NCBI GenBank assembly: GCA_016713905.1 | Contig: JADJOE010000001.1 | Coordinates: forward strand, 554,501-618,500 | Source: Candidatus Vicinibacter proximus | Lineage (GTDB): Bacteria > Bacteroidota > Bacteroidia > Chitinophagales > Saprospiraceae | DNA length: 64,000 nucleotides | Direction: 5' to 3' | Part shown: one piece after another, positions 35,130-46,000 of the stretch | How the letters are laid out: each line of letters begins with the position of its first letter | Numbering within the stretch: position 1 is the first letter of the stretch | Notes under the pieces: model-generated | Database searches by the model: none | What the model was told of the DNA's origin: nothing | What the model saw: the letters and a program-made list of their open reading frames with translations, nothing else | Made by a program: the position numbers and the translations under genes

Positions 35130-36377
35130 ATGATAATGGAAAGTGTTCAGGCAATAAAACAACGATATGGAATTTATGGCCGTTCAGACAAACTGAATCA
35201 GGCACTGGACACAGCCATACGTGTAGCTACAACTGATCTCACTGTTTTGATCTTTGGAGAAAGCGGAACAGGAAAGGAAGTTTTTTCAAAAGTTATTCAC
35301 AACTTAAGTCCCAGAAAACATAACCAGTTTATAGCTGTTAATTGTGGAGCAATTCCAGCAGGAACTATAAATTCTGAATTATTTGGTCATGAAAAGGGAT
35401 CTTTTACAGGCGCTACTTCTGATCGTAAGGGGTATTTTGAAACTGTTGACGGAGGGACTATTTTCCTGGATGAAATTGGCGAGATGCCTCAGGATACACA
35501 GGCCTTTTTACTTAGGGTATTAGAATCAGGAGAATTCATTCGTGTTGGTTCTTCAAAAACCCTCAAATCTAATGTGAGAGTGATAGCAGCAACAAATGTA
35601 AACCTATTAGAAAAAGTACGCCGTGGAAAATTTAGGGAAGATCTATACTACAGATTAAATACCGTGCCTATAAGGGTTCCTTCACTTAAAGAAAGAAGGG
35701 AGGATATCTTAATTTTCTTTAGGAAATTTGCACAAGACTTTGCTGAAAAATACCGAACCAGTCCTATAGAACTTGAAGATGCTTCAGAGGCATTGATAGA
35801 AAATTATGCCTGGCCCGGTAACATTAGGGAACTACGAAATGCTGTGGAACAATTATCTGTTCTTTCTGATCGCAAGAATATAAGCCCAAATGATATCCTT
35901 AGGATCATTCCGGATATCCACCAGACCAATTTACCTGCCATCGGGAGTAACGAACAAGGAAGTGATGGTACAGGGTATCATGAACGTGAAATTTTGTATA
36001 AACTGCTTTTTGATATGAAGCAAGATTTGAATCAATTGAAGACCATGTTTGTCCAAATGGTGCAAGCTAATGATTTAGAAATGCCACCTTCAATGGATAA
36101 TGGAATGGCTATGATTCCAAATACGCCACCCTCTTCCTGGCCAGCTTATACAAACACAAGTCATGCAGATCGGCCAATAATTATTCAGAAGAATAAGGAA
36201 GAATTTGAAAATGTGGAACTGGTAGAAGAACATTTATCTTTAGATGAAATGGAAAAAGACATGATCCTTAAAGCACTTAAGAAGTTTAATGGGAAGAGAA
36301 AGGATGCCGCTGATGAATTAGGCATTTCTGAAAGAACTTTGTATCGTAAAATCAAGCAATTTTCTATAGAAATATGA
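35130..36377 (+). CDS. Sigma-54 interacting transcriptional regulator
   Basis: A 415-residue activator with an AAA+ domain at about residues 15-245: Walker A 'GESGTGKE', the sigma-54 contact loop 'GSFTGA' and Walker B 'GGTIFLDEIGE', 'RLNTVPIRVPSLKERREDI', plus 'WPGNIREL'. A linker of about 110 residues rich in Pro/Met/Asn leads to a Fis-type helix-turn-helix ('KDAADELGISERTLYRKIKQF'). There is no N-terminal receiver or sensor domain, so control must come from its level or a partner protein. It starts one base after the miaB stop and overlaps lptE in an ATGA. Confidence 0.93.
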   Translation: MIMESVQAIKQRYGIYGRSDKLNQALDTAIRVATTDLTVLIFGESGTGKEVFSKVIHNLSPRKHNQFIAVNCGAIPAGTINSELFGHEKGSFTGATSDRKGYFETVDGGTIFLDEIGEMPQDTQAFLLRVLESGEFIRVGSSKTLKSNVRVIAATNVNLLEKVRRGKFREDLYYRLNTVPIRVPSLKERREDILIFFRKFAQDFAEKYRTSPIELEDASEALIENYAWPGNIRELRNAVEQLSVLSDRKNISPNDILRIIPDIHQTNLPAIGSNEQGSDGTGYHEREILYKLLFDMKQDLNQLKTMFVQMVQANDLEMPPSMDNGMAMIPNTPPSSWPAYTNTSHADRPIIIQKNKEEFENVELVEEHLSLDEMEKDMILKALKKFNGKRKDAADELGISERTLYRKIKQFSIEI

Positions 36378-36859
36378 AGAAATGTATATTTCTAATTTGT
36401 TGCATGATTTTTGGGTGTTATTCCTTTAAGGGAACCAGCATAGATCCTGAAATTCAGTTTTTCAATGTTGAACCCATAAAGGACATCTCAGCATCAGCAC
36501 CAGGTTATTATCCAAATGATTTTGCCGAAGCACTAAACAATAAAATTCGTAGAGAATCAAGATTGGTTTTTAATCCTGCCAATCCGGATATTATTTTCAA
36601 AATCAAGATTTCTCAATATTCTGTTAGCTCTCAAGCTCCGATAGCAGGCTCCTTTACCTCCATTAACAGGCTCACTGTAACACTAGAAGTCATTTGTGAA
36701 AATGTAAAGAATGAGAAGTCAAATTGGAATGCCAACTTCACTAGATTTGAAGATTTTGATTCATCTTTAAACTTAAACACGGAAGAAAACAGACTTTTAA
36801 CTAATATTAATAAACTATTGCTTGAAGATATTTTCAACAAAGCATTTTCCAATTGGTAA
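36374..36859 (+). CDS. lptE: LPS assembly lipoprotein LptE family
   Basis: A 161-residue lipoprotein with 'CIFLICCMIFGCYSFKGTSI': a lipobox followed by the 'YSF.G.S' start found in Bacteroidota LptE proteins. Such proteins plug the LptD barrel and help insert LPS in the outer membrane. Later segments 'YYPNDFAEALNNKIRRESRLVFN' and 'NRLTVTLEVICEN' fit the family. The start overlaps the sigma-54 activator gene in an ATGA. Confidence 0.82.
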   Translation: MKKCIFLICCMIFGCYSFKGTSIDPEIQFFNVEPIKDISASAPGYYPNDFAEALNNKIRRESRLVFNPANPDIIFKIKISQYSVSSQAPIAGSFTSINRLTVTLEVICENVKNEKSNWNANFTRFEDFDSSLNLNTEENRLLTNINKLLLEDIFNKAFSNW

Positions 36860-36868
36860 TACTTGGTT

Positions 36869-37741
36869 ATGGAAGAATTAATTATTAAAAAAGAAGACCT
36901 TCAGGATTTAGAAATCCTAAAAATGAGATATCCCTTGGCAGGTACTTTTTTCAATCAATTAGATCAAACAAAATCAAATCCAACCAATAATAGATTAGAG
37001 GATACCCTTTATCACCACTCTACACATTGGAATAATTTTACCAATATAAATGATCAATCTGTTGAAAATAAAAGTGCAATAGAAAATGTTGGCATTGAAT
37101 CTGAAAAAAGTGAAACGTTAGAAAAAGCAGTGTCAACTAGGGTGGAACAACCTATAGAAGATTTAACAAACCAGGTGACCCAGGTATCGGTAACTAATTT
37201 GGAAACGAAACCAGATGGTCAGAAAATGCGTACTGATTCAATATTAGAATTAGCATCGAAACCTGATACCCACCCAAATGAGAAAAAATTATTAGGCGAA
37301 GACGAAATAATTATACCTAAAATTAAGGTTTCTAAAAGCCTGAAAACGCCAGCCCGCAAACTTATTAAATCAAAAGATGCGAAAGTAAAAGTGGACAAGA
37401 AAGCTGAAGGACAGTCCTCAAAATTGTCCGAAAATTCAACAGATAGCTTTTATTCTTGGTTGAGCCAGTTGGATTCAAAAGACTCAATAAAAATCAAAGT
37501 TCAAAAGCAGTCCGTTCCTAAAACAAAAGCAAAGAGAGGCCCAAAAAAATTGGATGGGATTCAACAACTTGTTGAAGAAAGTCAACACCTTAAAGAAGAA
37601 GTAGTTTCAGAAACTTTGGCCCAACTCCTTGATAGACAAGGGCATAAAGAAGAGGCTATTAAAATGTATGAAAAATTGTCCCACAAGTTTCCCGATAAAA
37701 GTGCTACCTTTGCAGTCCTTATAAAAAATCTAAAATCCTGA
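36869..37741 (+). CDS. Hypothetical protein with C-terminal TPR-like motif
   Basis: About 290 residues from ATG 36869 (a TTG two codons upstream is possible). The first 200 residues are low-complexity, rich in Lys, Glu, Ser and Thr and probably disordered. Only the end is conserved: 'SETLAQLLDRQGHKEEAIKMYEKLSHKFPDKSATFAVLIKNL', a TPR-like helix pair. A gene with this layout commonly lies between lptE and secG in Bacteroidota; its function is unknown. It has no signal peptide. Confidence 0.78.
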   Translation: MEELIIKKEDLQDLEILKMRYPLAGTFFNQLDQTKSNPTNNRLEDTLYHHSTHWNNFTNINDQSVENKSAIENVGIESEKSETLEKAVSTRVEQPIEDLTNQVTQVSVTNLETKPDGQKMRTDSILELASKPDTHPNEKKLLGEDEIIIPKIKVSKSLKTPARKLIKSKDAKVKVDKKAEGQSSKLSENSTDSFYSWLSQLDSKDSIKIKVQKQSVPKTKAKRGPKKLDGIQQLVEESQHLKEEVVSETLAQLLDRQGHKEEAIKMYEKLSHKFPDKSATFAVLIKNLKS

Positions 37742-37744
37742 TTC

Positions 37745-38020
37745 ATGCTTATTACGCTGATAACCATACTGATAGCCATAGATTGTGTGCTTTTAATTGG
37801 AGTCGTATTGATCCAGAATCCAAAAGGAGGAGGGGTTGATTCTACCTTTGGTGGGCAGAGTGCTAATCAAATGTTTGGCGCGGCAAGATCTGCTGATTTT
37901 ATTGAGAAACTTACCTGGTACTTGGCTGCAATTCTATTTGCTTTGTGCATAATTGTTGCTATAATGGCAGGTTCAGGAGCCGAAGTTGCTCCGTCCATAC
38001 CGATTCCTCCTCCCCAGTAG
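37745..38020 (+). CDS. secG: Preprotein translocase subunit SecG
   Basis: A 91-residue membrane protein with two hydrophobic helices (about 2-22 and 56-76) and the family core 'VLIQNPKGGGVDSTFGGQSANQMFGA' between them. It assists the SecYEG channel. It is the last gene of the miaB operon and is followed by a hairpin terminator at 38027-38060. Confidence 0.93.
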   Translation: MLITLITILIAIDCVLLIGVVLIQNPKGGGVDSTFGGQSANQMFGAARSADFIEKLTWYLAAILFALCIIVAIMAGSGAEVAPSIPIPPPQ

Positions 38021-38026
38021 TCAATT

Positions 38027-38060
38027 AAAGCCAATTTTTTTGATTTGGCTTTTAATTTTT
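38027..38060 (+). terminator. Terminator after secG
   Basis: AAAGCCAA (38027-38034) pairs with TTGGCTTT (38045-38052), and T-rich sequence follows (38050-38053, 38056-38060). It closes the miaB-secG operon. Confidence 0.75.
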
Positions 38061-38113
38061 ATTTCCTGCCAGGGATGCAGGTGATTTATGCATAACTTGC
38101 TTCCTGTAAAGTT

Positions 38114-39043
38114 ATGTATATGAAGATTCTGATTACGGATGAAGTACATCCATACTTGATCAGTGGTTTCAAACAAAAAGGATTTTCTGTCGATTACCAT
38201 CCAAACATTACATTGGAGATGGTCCATAATTTAATTGACAGGTATGAAGGCATCGTTATTAATACAAAGATCAGAATGGATAAGACATTAATTGACAAGG
38301 CTATCCATCTCAAATGTGTAGGAAGGCTGGGCTCAGGACTTGACACTCTGGATACACAATATCTTAGTCAAAAGGGGATTCATTATTTTAACACACCTGA
38401 AGCTAATTGTCAGGCAGTTGCTGAGATGGCATTGGCAAGTTTTCTTGCACTTGCCAGAAACATTCTCCTCGCAGACCCCGAGCTTAGGAATTTCAATTGG
38501 CAAAGAGAGCAAAATAGAGGATTTGAAATAGGATCTATGCATTTTGGTATTTTTGGTGGTGGACATACTGGTCAGGCTTTCATAAAGTTACTCCAACCAT
38601 TTGACTGTCGAATAATAGTTTATGACCCAAATAAAATGCTTTCATTTGAAAATGAGAAGATTGAGATTGCTAAGAATATGGATGAATTACTGGAATGTTC
38701 TGTAATCAGTCTACATGTTGATTTAAATCCAACAACAAAGCACCTTATAAATAAAAAATTTATTGATTCAATGAAACGCCCGTTTTATTTAATCAATACT
38801 TCAAGGGGAGCGGTTGTACAAACCAAGGATATAGTAGAAGCCCTGCAGATTGGAAAAATTCTAGGTGCCTGTCTGGATGTTTTTGAAAACGAAAAACCAT
38901 CAACGTTTAATAATGAAGATGATAAATTGTACTCTAGCCTATACGCTCTAAAAAATGTAATTCTTACGCCACATATAGCTGGTTGGACCTTTGAATCAAA
39001 ATTAAAAATTGCCGAGGCAATACTAAGGAAATGGCCAGTATAG
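38114..39043 (+). CDS. NAD-dependent D-2-hydroxyacid dehydrogenase family protein
   Basis: A 309-residue dehydrogenase (ATG 38114 or the second ATG at 38120). The Rossmann motif is 'FGIFGGGHTGQAF', the substrate-binding Arg lies in 'INTSRGAVVQT', the conserved Asp/Glu in 'LDVFENEKP' and the catalytic His in 'VILTPHIAGW'. It resembles D-3-phosphoglycerate dehydrogenase, but lacks the C-terminal ACT domain, so serine synthesis is possible but not certain. It stands alone, 93 bases after secG. Confidence 0.85.
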   Translation: MYMKILITDEVHPYLISGFKQKGFSVDYHPNITLEMVHNLIDRYEGIVINTKIRMDKTLIDKAIHLKCVGRLGSGLDTLDTQYLSQKGIHYFNTPEANCQAVAEMALASFLALARNILLADPELRNFNWQREQNRGFEIGSMHFGIFGGGHTGQAFIKLLQPFDCRIIVYDPNKMLSFENEKIEIAKNMDELLECSVISLHVDLNPTTKHLINKKFIDSMKRPFYLINTSRGAVVQTKDIVEALQIGKILGACLDVFENEKPSTFNNEDDKLYSSLYALKNVILTPHIAGWTFESKLKIAEAILRKWPV

Positions 39044-39385
39044 AATTCAGGATGTAAGTGTTAAAGTTCGTCAGATTAGAAGAATGGGGGCAGCACTTTA
39101 AGTCAACTAACGTTTTGGCTTATGGAAGAAAGACATAAATAGTTTGACAAAACCCACATTTATTTAATAAAAATTCACTTTTGATGGAAATTAATTCACT
39201 AACACTTAAAATTTTACTCCATGCGTAAAATATTATCTAACAATAAGATATGCCCCAATGATGCTTACTCAAGCGGGTATTTCTTATATTTTCAGGACCC
39301 CTTCTTAAAATGGGTTCTTTTGAAAAAACTTAAGAAATACTTAACATTGCAGACTTTTTGTACAAACAAAACAACTTCTAACCAC
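39044..39385. other. Region upstream of the TonB receptor gene
   Basis: A 342-base region. An ATG-started frame from 39221 runs into the receptor gene, but its first 55 residues have no signal-peptide or conserved character and a promoter lies inside it, so I treat it as untranslated. Apart from that promoter (39319-39349) no feature is seen. Confidence 0.6.
39319..39349 (+). promoter_or_regulatory. Promoter of the TonB receptor operon
   Basis: TTTG at 39319-39322 and TAACATTG at 39342-39349 have a 19-base spacer; the -7 box differs from TAnnTTTG at one base. The ATG at 39386 is 36 bases downstream. Confidence 0.6.
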
Positions 39386-42300
39386 ATGAAGCTAAGACTA
39401 CTATTCATTTTACTGACATTCTTCGCGTTAGGTCCGGTCCTGATGGCCCAAACAAAACTTGAAGGAACAGTCAAAGACAGAGAAACAGGAGAACCACTTA
39501 TCAATGCTGCAGTTAAGGTATTCAAAGGTAAAGACCTTTACCAAGGGACCATTACCGATTTTGATGGAAACTATAGCATAATTCTGGATCCCGGCAACTA
39601 TAACGTTGAGGCCAGTTATGCTGGAAATACCCAAAAAATAGAGAGGGTACAGATAAATAGTGGAAAAGTTAACAAATTGGACTTCAGCATTGCCTCCGGA
39701 GTGCAGTTAGAAGCAGTTGAAGTAAAAGCTTATAAAGTTCCGATAATTGAAACAGACAAAACCACCAGTGATCAAACCATCACTGCGGAAGACATCAAAA
39801 CGCTTGGGACACGTAACATCAATGCCATTGCCTCTACTGTATCTGGAGTATCCAGTGTGGATGGAGGAGATGTATCGATCAGAGGAGCCCGAACAGATGG
39901 AACGGTTTATTTTTTGGATGGGGTTAGGATCACAGGAAGAGCGCCCTCAGCCGTTGATATTGAACAAGTAACGGTTATTAAAGGGGGACTTGAACCGCAA
40001 TACGGGGATGTTACCGGTGGGATTATTGCCTTGACAACAAAAGGCCCATCTTCAGAATTTGCCGGATCTATTGAAGGAGAAACTTCTAATTATCTGGATC
40101 CCTATGGATATACGTTTCTAAGTGGTAACATAAGTGGTCCTATATACAAAAAGAACAACCGCTCCATTCTTGGTTTCCGATTGTCCGGTCAATATACTAG
40201 ATTGAAAGATGATGATCCTCCTGCTTTTGGTGACTATTTTGCGAAAGAAAGTACTATTGATCGTCTTTCTAAAGATCCGGTTATTTCTTTTAAAGGAAAT
40301 CCTGTTACAAATGCCTTCTTTTTGAAAGAAGGGGATGATGTAGAATTTAAGAAGTATAATCTTAATGATGAGAATACTGCCTATGATGTTACTGGAAAAC
40401 TGGATATAAAACCAAGCCAGAATATTGATTTAACACTTTCCGGAACTTATTCAGATGTTCGAGATCGTTTTGTACCAGGAGATGATATTATTGGTGGAGG
40501 TAATTGGCGCTTACTTAATTGGGTAAACAACCCTACTAACCAAAACAATACATATAGAGCTAATCTTAGATTCAGGCACAGACTTGGAAGATTGGCAGAT
40601 TTGTCACCAGAGGCCCTAGCAAATGCGGAACAGAACAGAAAAATTTCTGTCATACAAAATGCTTATTATACGATTCAATTGGGTTACCAAAATAGAACAG
40701 GTTTAAGTCAGGATTTCCGTCACAAGGATAATTTCTTTGATTATGGTTTCGTGGGTCAATTTCAACGTGAATGGCAGCCAATTTTTGACCAAGATCTAAT
40801 TCATGTGGGTTATATAGATCGGGTGGTAGACTATACGCCAGGAACTGTGAACCCTGCGTTTGCTAATTACAATAAAATTCCAGTAGCAGATACCGGAAAT
40901 ATCCAGTCTTATCCGGCATTTAACGGAAACCTAAGTTCGGCTTTTTCCAATACCTGGGGTGGGATACACACCAATGTAGGAAGTGTTTACAACCGTTACA
41001 ATAAGTTTGACAATGACCTTTATTCTGCGCAAATTACGAGCGGTTTTGATTTTTTACCCGGAGGTTCAAAAAAAGGTAGACATAATATTCAGTTTGGAAT
41101 ACTTTTGGAACAAAGTATCAATAGAAACTACACTGTAATACCATTCAACCTATGGCGTTATGCACGCTTATTGCAAAATGACCACATCACAGGGGTAGAT
41201 AGTAATGTAATAATTGGGTACTTTAAAATATTTAACCCTCAAATAGGAGATTCCATTGAAGTTCCAATTAAAAGAACTTTAATTACACCCAAAGATGAAT
41301 CTAAGTTTTATAAATCCATCAGAGCACTCCAATTTGCCAACATTTCATTGGATTCATCACAATATTTATATGCGGACGTGGATCGGTTTAAACCATCAGA
41401 CTTGACTCTGGACATGTTCTCAGCAGCTGAGTTGACCGAGCAAAGTGCTTTAGGTTTCAATGGCTTTGATTATTTGGGCAATAAACTAAAATCGAATGTA
41501 AAGTTTGAAGATTTCTTCAAGAGAGACGCCAATGGAAGACAGTCATTTGCAGTTGCTCCATTCTCTCCAATATATGCCGCAGGCTATCTTCAGGATAAAT
41601 TTACTTATAAGGATATTATTTTTAGAGTTGGAGGTCGTGTAGATTACTATGATGCCAACACTAAAGTCTTAAAGGACCCTTACAGTCTTTATGGAATCCT
41701 TGGTGCAAAATCCTTTCATGATCAGAAGGGCTCAACAAAACCTTCCACCATTGGAGATGATTTCAAAGTTTACTTGGTTGAACCAGGAGCACCTGACGTA
41801 AAAGCTTATCGGGATGGTGACCAGTGGTATTTTTCCAATGGTACTGCAGCTAATAACTCCCTGGCTATATTCGGAGATAACAACCTTGTGAATCCGGCAT
41901 ATATTCAACCATCAGATAGTCTCAGGACCATTCGTGGTCAGTATTTTAAAGTTGATGAATCCTTTGAAGATTACAAACCACAAATCAATTGGATGCCTCG
42001 TATTGCATTCTCTTTTCCAATTTCTGATGATGCCAACTTTTTTGCGCATTATGATATTTTGGTTCAGAGACCAACATCTGACAATTTTGTATCTCCTTTA
42101 TCATATTATTATTGGGATATAAATGGTAGAACGCCAAGTGCAAACGGAAATCTGAGGCCATCTAGGAAAGTTGATTATGAGGTTGGATTTCAACAAAAAA
42201 TTACAAATTCCTCTTCTGTGGTGTTTTCAGCTTATTACAATGAGTTGAGAGATATGATTCAGATTACTACGCTAAGTAAAGTTGCTACAGTAGGAACCTA

Positions 42301-43042
42301 TAATACATTTAGAAATCTAGATTTTGGAACCGTAAAAGGATTCAACTTCACTTATGATTTACGTAGAGTGAATAATTTTGAATTCAACGCGGCGTATACT
42401 TTACAATTTGCAGATGGAACAGGATCAGATGCTCGCTCTCAAGAAGGCTTGACAGGAAAAGGTATCAACATCAGAAATATATTCCCTTTTAATTATGATG
42501 AGAGACATCGATTCTCATTTAGTGCGGATTACAGGTATGCTTCTGGCAAACAGTACAACGGTCCTAGAATAGGAGGTCTTGATATCTTAGCCAATACTGG
42601 GGTTAACCTACTTTTGGTTACTGCTTCTGGACGGCCATATTCACCGGGTTTGAACGTGGTCAGATATGATGGTTCAGGTTATAGAGGATCTATTAATGGA
42701 GCCAGACTCCCTTGGAATTTCAACATTGACTTCCGCGCTGATAAGTATATTCAACTAACCAAATCGGATGCAAAGCATCCTTTGTTTTTGAATGTTTATT
42801 GTAGGGTGCAAAATTTGTTGAATACAAAAAATGTAATAGGATTATATAGAGGTTCTTCCGATGCAGCAGATGATGGATATTTGGCTTCCGGAAGGGGGGC
42901 AAATGATATTAATTCTGCCATCCAAACTTATGGACAGGAAAACCTTCAGTATTTTATTGATTCTTACAATTGGGCTTTGTTAAATCCTGACTTTTATACC
43001 TTACCGAGGAGGATTTACATAGGAGCCATTTTTGAATTTTAA
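39386..43042 (+). CDS. TonB-dependent receptor with CarboxypepD_reg-like domain
   Basis: About 1218 residues from ATG 39386 ('MKLRLLFILLTFFALGPVLMAQ' signal peptide). Residues about 25-110 form a carboxypeptidase-regulatory-like beta sandwich ('LEGTVKDRETGEPLINAAVKVF'), followed by the plug domain ('VSGVSSVDGGDVSIRGARTDGTVYFLDGVRI', 'IEQVTVIKGGLEPQYGDVTGGIIAL') and a large outer-membrane barrel ending in 'LPRRIYIGAIFEF'. It probably takes up a large nutrient or acts in surface-protein handling; no SusD partner follows, so it is not a classical Sus pair. It leads a three-gene group with a large exported protein and a PorV/PorQ-like protein. Confidence 0.93.
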   Translation: MKLRLLFILLTFFALGPVLMAQTKLEGTVKDRETGEPLINAAVKVFKGKDLYQGTITDFDGNYSIILDPGNYNVEASYAGNTQKIERVQINSGKVNKLDFSIASGVQLEAVEVKAYKVPIIETDKTTSDQTITAEDIKTLGTRNINAIASTVSGVSSVDGGDVSIRGARTDGTVYFLDGVRITGRAPSAVDIEQVTVIKGGLEPQYGDVTGGIIALTTKGPSSEFAGSIEGETSNYLDPYGYTFLSGNISGPIYKKNNRSILGFRLSGQYTRLKDDDPPAFGDYFAKESTIDRLSKDPVISFKGNPVTNAFFLKEGDDVEFKKYNLNDENTAYDVTGKLDIKPSQNIDLTLSGTYSDVRDRFVPGDDIIGGGNWRLLNWVNNPTNQNNTYRANLRFRHRLGRLADLSPEALANAEQNRKISVIQNAYYTIQLGYQNRTGLSQDFRHKDNFFDYGFVGQFQREWQPIFDQDLIHVGYIDRVVDYTPGTVNPAFANYNKIPVADTGNIQSYPAFNGNLSSAFSNTWGGIHTNVGSVYNRYNKFDNDLYSAQITSGFDFLPGGSKKGRHNIQFGILLEQSINRNYTVIPFNLWRYARLLQNDHITGVDSNVIIGYFKIFNPQIGDSIEVPIKRTLITPKDESKFYKSIRALQFANISLDSSQYLYADVDRFKPSDLTLDMFSAAELTEQSALGFNGFDYLGNKLKSNVKFEDFFKRDANGRQSFAVAPFSPIYAAGYLQDKFTYKDIIFRVGGRVDYYDANTKVLKDPYSLYGILGAKSFHDQKGSTKPSTIGDDFKVYLVEPGAPDVKAYRDGDQWYFSNGTAANNSLAIFGDNNLVNPAYIQPSDSLRTIRGQYFKVDESFEDYKPQINWMPRIAFSFPISDDANFFAHYDILVQRPTSDNFVSPLSYYYWDINGRTPSANGNLRPSRKVDYEVGFQQKITNSSSVVFSAYYNELRDMIQITTLSKVATVGTYNTFRNLDFGTVKGFNFTYDLRRVNNFEFNAAYTLQFADGTGSDARSQEGLTGKGINIRNIFPFNYDERHRFSFSADYRYASGKQYNGPRIGGLDILANTGVNLLLVTASGRPYSPGLNVVRYDGSGYRGSINGARLPWNFNIDFRADKYIQLTKSDAKHPLFLNVYCRVQNLLNTKNVIGLYRGSSDAADDGYLASGRGANDINSAIQTYGQENLQYFIDSYNWALLNPDFYTLPRRIYIGAIFEF

Positions 43043-43068
43043 TTTAATCATTATTGAAATCATTCGAC

Positions 43069-46000
43069 ATGAAGAATAAATTTTTATTTTCTATAATATC
43101 GCTAATACTTAGCGTCCAGGTTTTTGCACATATCCCTAAAAATTTGCAAAAACCACCAATGAAAAGTAAAACCCTTTCTACCAGAAATGGATCTTGTGCA
43201 CCTGCAACCAAACAAATAGATCAGGAGATCAACAACGTACGCGCCAGACTTTTAAATGGCGGTGATGTTTGGTGGGATTTGAATAGAGGTAGATACGTTG
43301 TCCCAAAGATCGAAGCCGGATCCGGAAAGCTTGAAGTGTCTTCACTTTATGCAGGTGGTGTTTGGGTTGGAGGATATGATCCTGCGGGAGCACTAAAATT
43401 TATGGGGCAGACCTACCGTAGATCTACAGAGAATGATTGTTGGCCAGGTCCTTTAATGGATAATGGTGAAACATGTGCAGAGGATTGTTTGAACTGGGAT
43501 CAGTTTTTTAAAGTTTCAGGGGAAAATATAACTAAGTTGAAGAAGGCATGGGCAACTGCCCAAAAAGAAGGTCGGTCAGAATTAAACCGGTCAGAAATTC
43601 CTCTCGACATTCTATATTGGCCGGCGAAAGGAAATCCATATTTTGAGGCAAGATATGGTTTTAAATTACCCGATGCGAGACAGGGTTTAGCTTTATTTGA
43701 TGATCTGAATTTTAATAAAACATTTGAACCTCAATTTGGGGAATATCCAATCATTGATATTCGTGGATGTCCGCTTGGAATTTTTCCTGATGAGATGATT
43801 TTTTGGATTTATAATGATGCCGGAGGAATTCACACCAATACACAGGGCGACCCTATTCGGATGGAAGTTCAGGTGCAGACTTTTGCTTTCAGAACAGCAG
43901 ATGAGTTGAATGACATGACCTTTCAAAGGTATAAATTGATCAATCGTGCCCCACAGGATATTAGAGACTGCTACTTTGCTATGTGGATTGATCCGGATCT
44001 CGGGTGCTACAGCGATGATTATGTGGGATGCGACACTACTTTAGTTTTTAGAGCAAAAGATTCTGCATTCAGACAAAGAGACCTGATGTATATTTATAAC
44101 ATTGATGCATCAGATGGAAGTAATGGTTGTACCTGTGAGCGGAGTGTGAATACATATTGTAACAATATTCCAATTTTAGGGGTGGATTATTTTAGAGGAC
44201 CTCTCGATGAAAATGGCAACGAGTTAGGTATGACTTATTTTATGTATTACAACGGGCTTGGATTAGGTGGAAATCCACCCCCAAATACCACTGACCCGAC
44301 CACTTCCCAGGAATTTTATAATTATATTACGGGAAAGTGGAAGGATGGCTCTCCACTTACTGTCGGCGGGAATGGATACAATCCAGGTAGTACAAATGTA
44401 ACTCGCTATGCCTTTCCTGGTGCGCCAAATAACCAGTCCGGTTGGAGCATGTGTAGTACAAATGGTGGTAGTGGCGCCGGTGAAGGTGATAGACGTACCA
44501 TTCAGGCATCCGGTCCGCTTGTGTTGCAGCCTGGTGCTGTAAATGAATTGATCATTGGGGTTCCTTGGGTACCTGATCAGGTTTATCCTTGTCCAAGTCT
44601 TGATGAATTATTGAAAGCAGACCAGTTATGTCAGGATCTTTTTGATAATTGCTTTAAGCTAAAAGATGGACCTACTGCACCTGATGTTGATTTTGTGGAA
44701 TTGGATCAGGAAATTATCATTCTGTTAAGCAATGATCCAAGTTCTAATAATTTTAACGAAGGACACGAAGAAGCTGGCTTGGGAGTACCTCCAGGAAGGG
44801 ATGCCTTTTACAGATTCGAAGGATATAGGATATTTCAAATGTCCGGTCCTGATGTTTCTCTTTCAGATAAATCTTTGAATGACCCTTCTTTGGTAAGAGA
44901 GATCTTTACTGTGGACGTCAAGAATAAAATTAAAAAAGTATATAACTGGGATGGATTGAAAAATCCAAATCCAAGCACAACACATCCTATTGTCTACTAT
45001 CCTGTGGAAAAAGTCTCTGGTTTGGATGAAGGAGTAAGACATAGTTTTAGTGTTAAGGATGATGCTTTTGCGACAGGCATTAATAATTCCCTTATCAATC
45101 ATAAGAAGTATTACTTCCTGGTGGTAGCGTACAGCTACAATAACTACGAAGACTTTAATCCTAAAGAAAATACAGGTCAAAGAGTTCAGTATTGTCTAGG
45201 CCGCTTAAATGTTGGCCCGAATGGAGATGGTAAGCCTTATGGTGCAACCCCAAGACCCCAGATCTATGAATTGGTTAATTCAAAATATGGAGAAGGGTTA
45301 CCTATCACTCGTTTGGATGGACATGGTGCGGGAAACAGTTTTTTAAGATTGGCCGAAGGTATGCATGATAAAATTTTAAATGGTAGTTTCAATGGTGTAA
45401 TAGATTATCAAGCTGGTTCAGGACCAATTGAAGTAAAAGTGGTTAATCCATTAAAAGTCCAAAATGGGGAATATGAATTAAAATTTGTAGATGCTTTACC
45501 AAATAATGGTAAGTTGGATGAGCCTGTTACCTGGAGTTTAAAAAACATAGCTGATCCGGCAAAAGTAATTGAATCAACATCCTCCATCAACAAGTTTAAC
45601 GAACAGATTATTGCCGAACTAGGAATTTCTGTAGGTATCGTTCAAACCGGTGATGCAGGTAGTGATCCACTAGGATCAAATGGAATTATTGAGTCAGGAT
45701 TAGAGCAAGAATATAAAGACCCAAATGGTACCATTTGGTTTTTAGCCCAACCTGATAATAATGGACCATTTACCGATTTTATTAAAACAGCATTGGGACC
45801 AAATACATTGTATAATCTTGATCCTCAGGATAAATTTGCAAATCTTGGAGATGGTAACATCAATGGTGCATGGTATCCTTATAGAATGGTTACCGGGGAT
45901 ACCTTGAATTTTACTCCTGCCTGGATGGGTGGTTTTAACAAGACAATCGTTTCCTCAATAATGAAATTGGATTCACTGAATAATGTAGATATTGTTTTTA

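Noticed and set aside
39221..39385. 55-residue N-terminal extension of the TonB receptor
   Set aside because: A TTTG-N19-TAACATTG promoter lies within it and the signal peptide begins at 39386.
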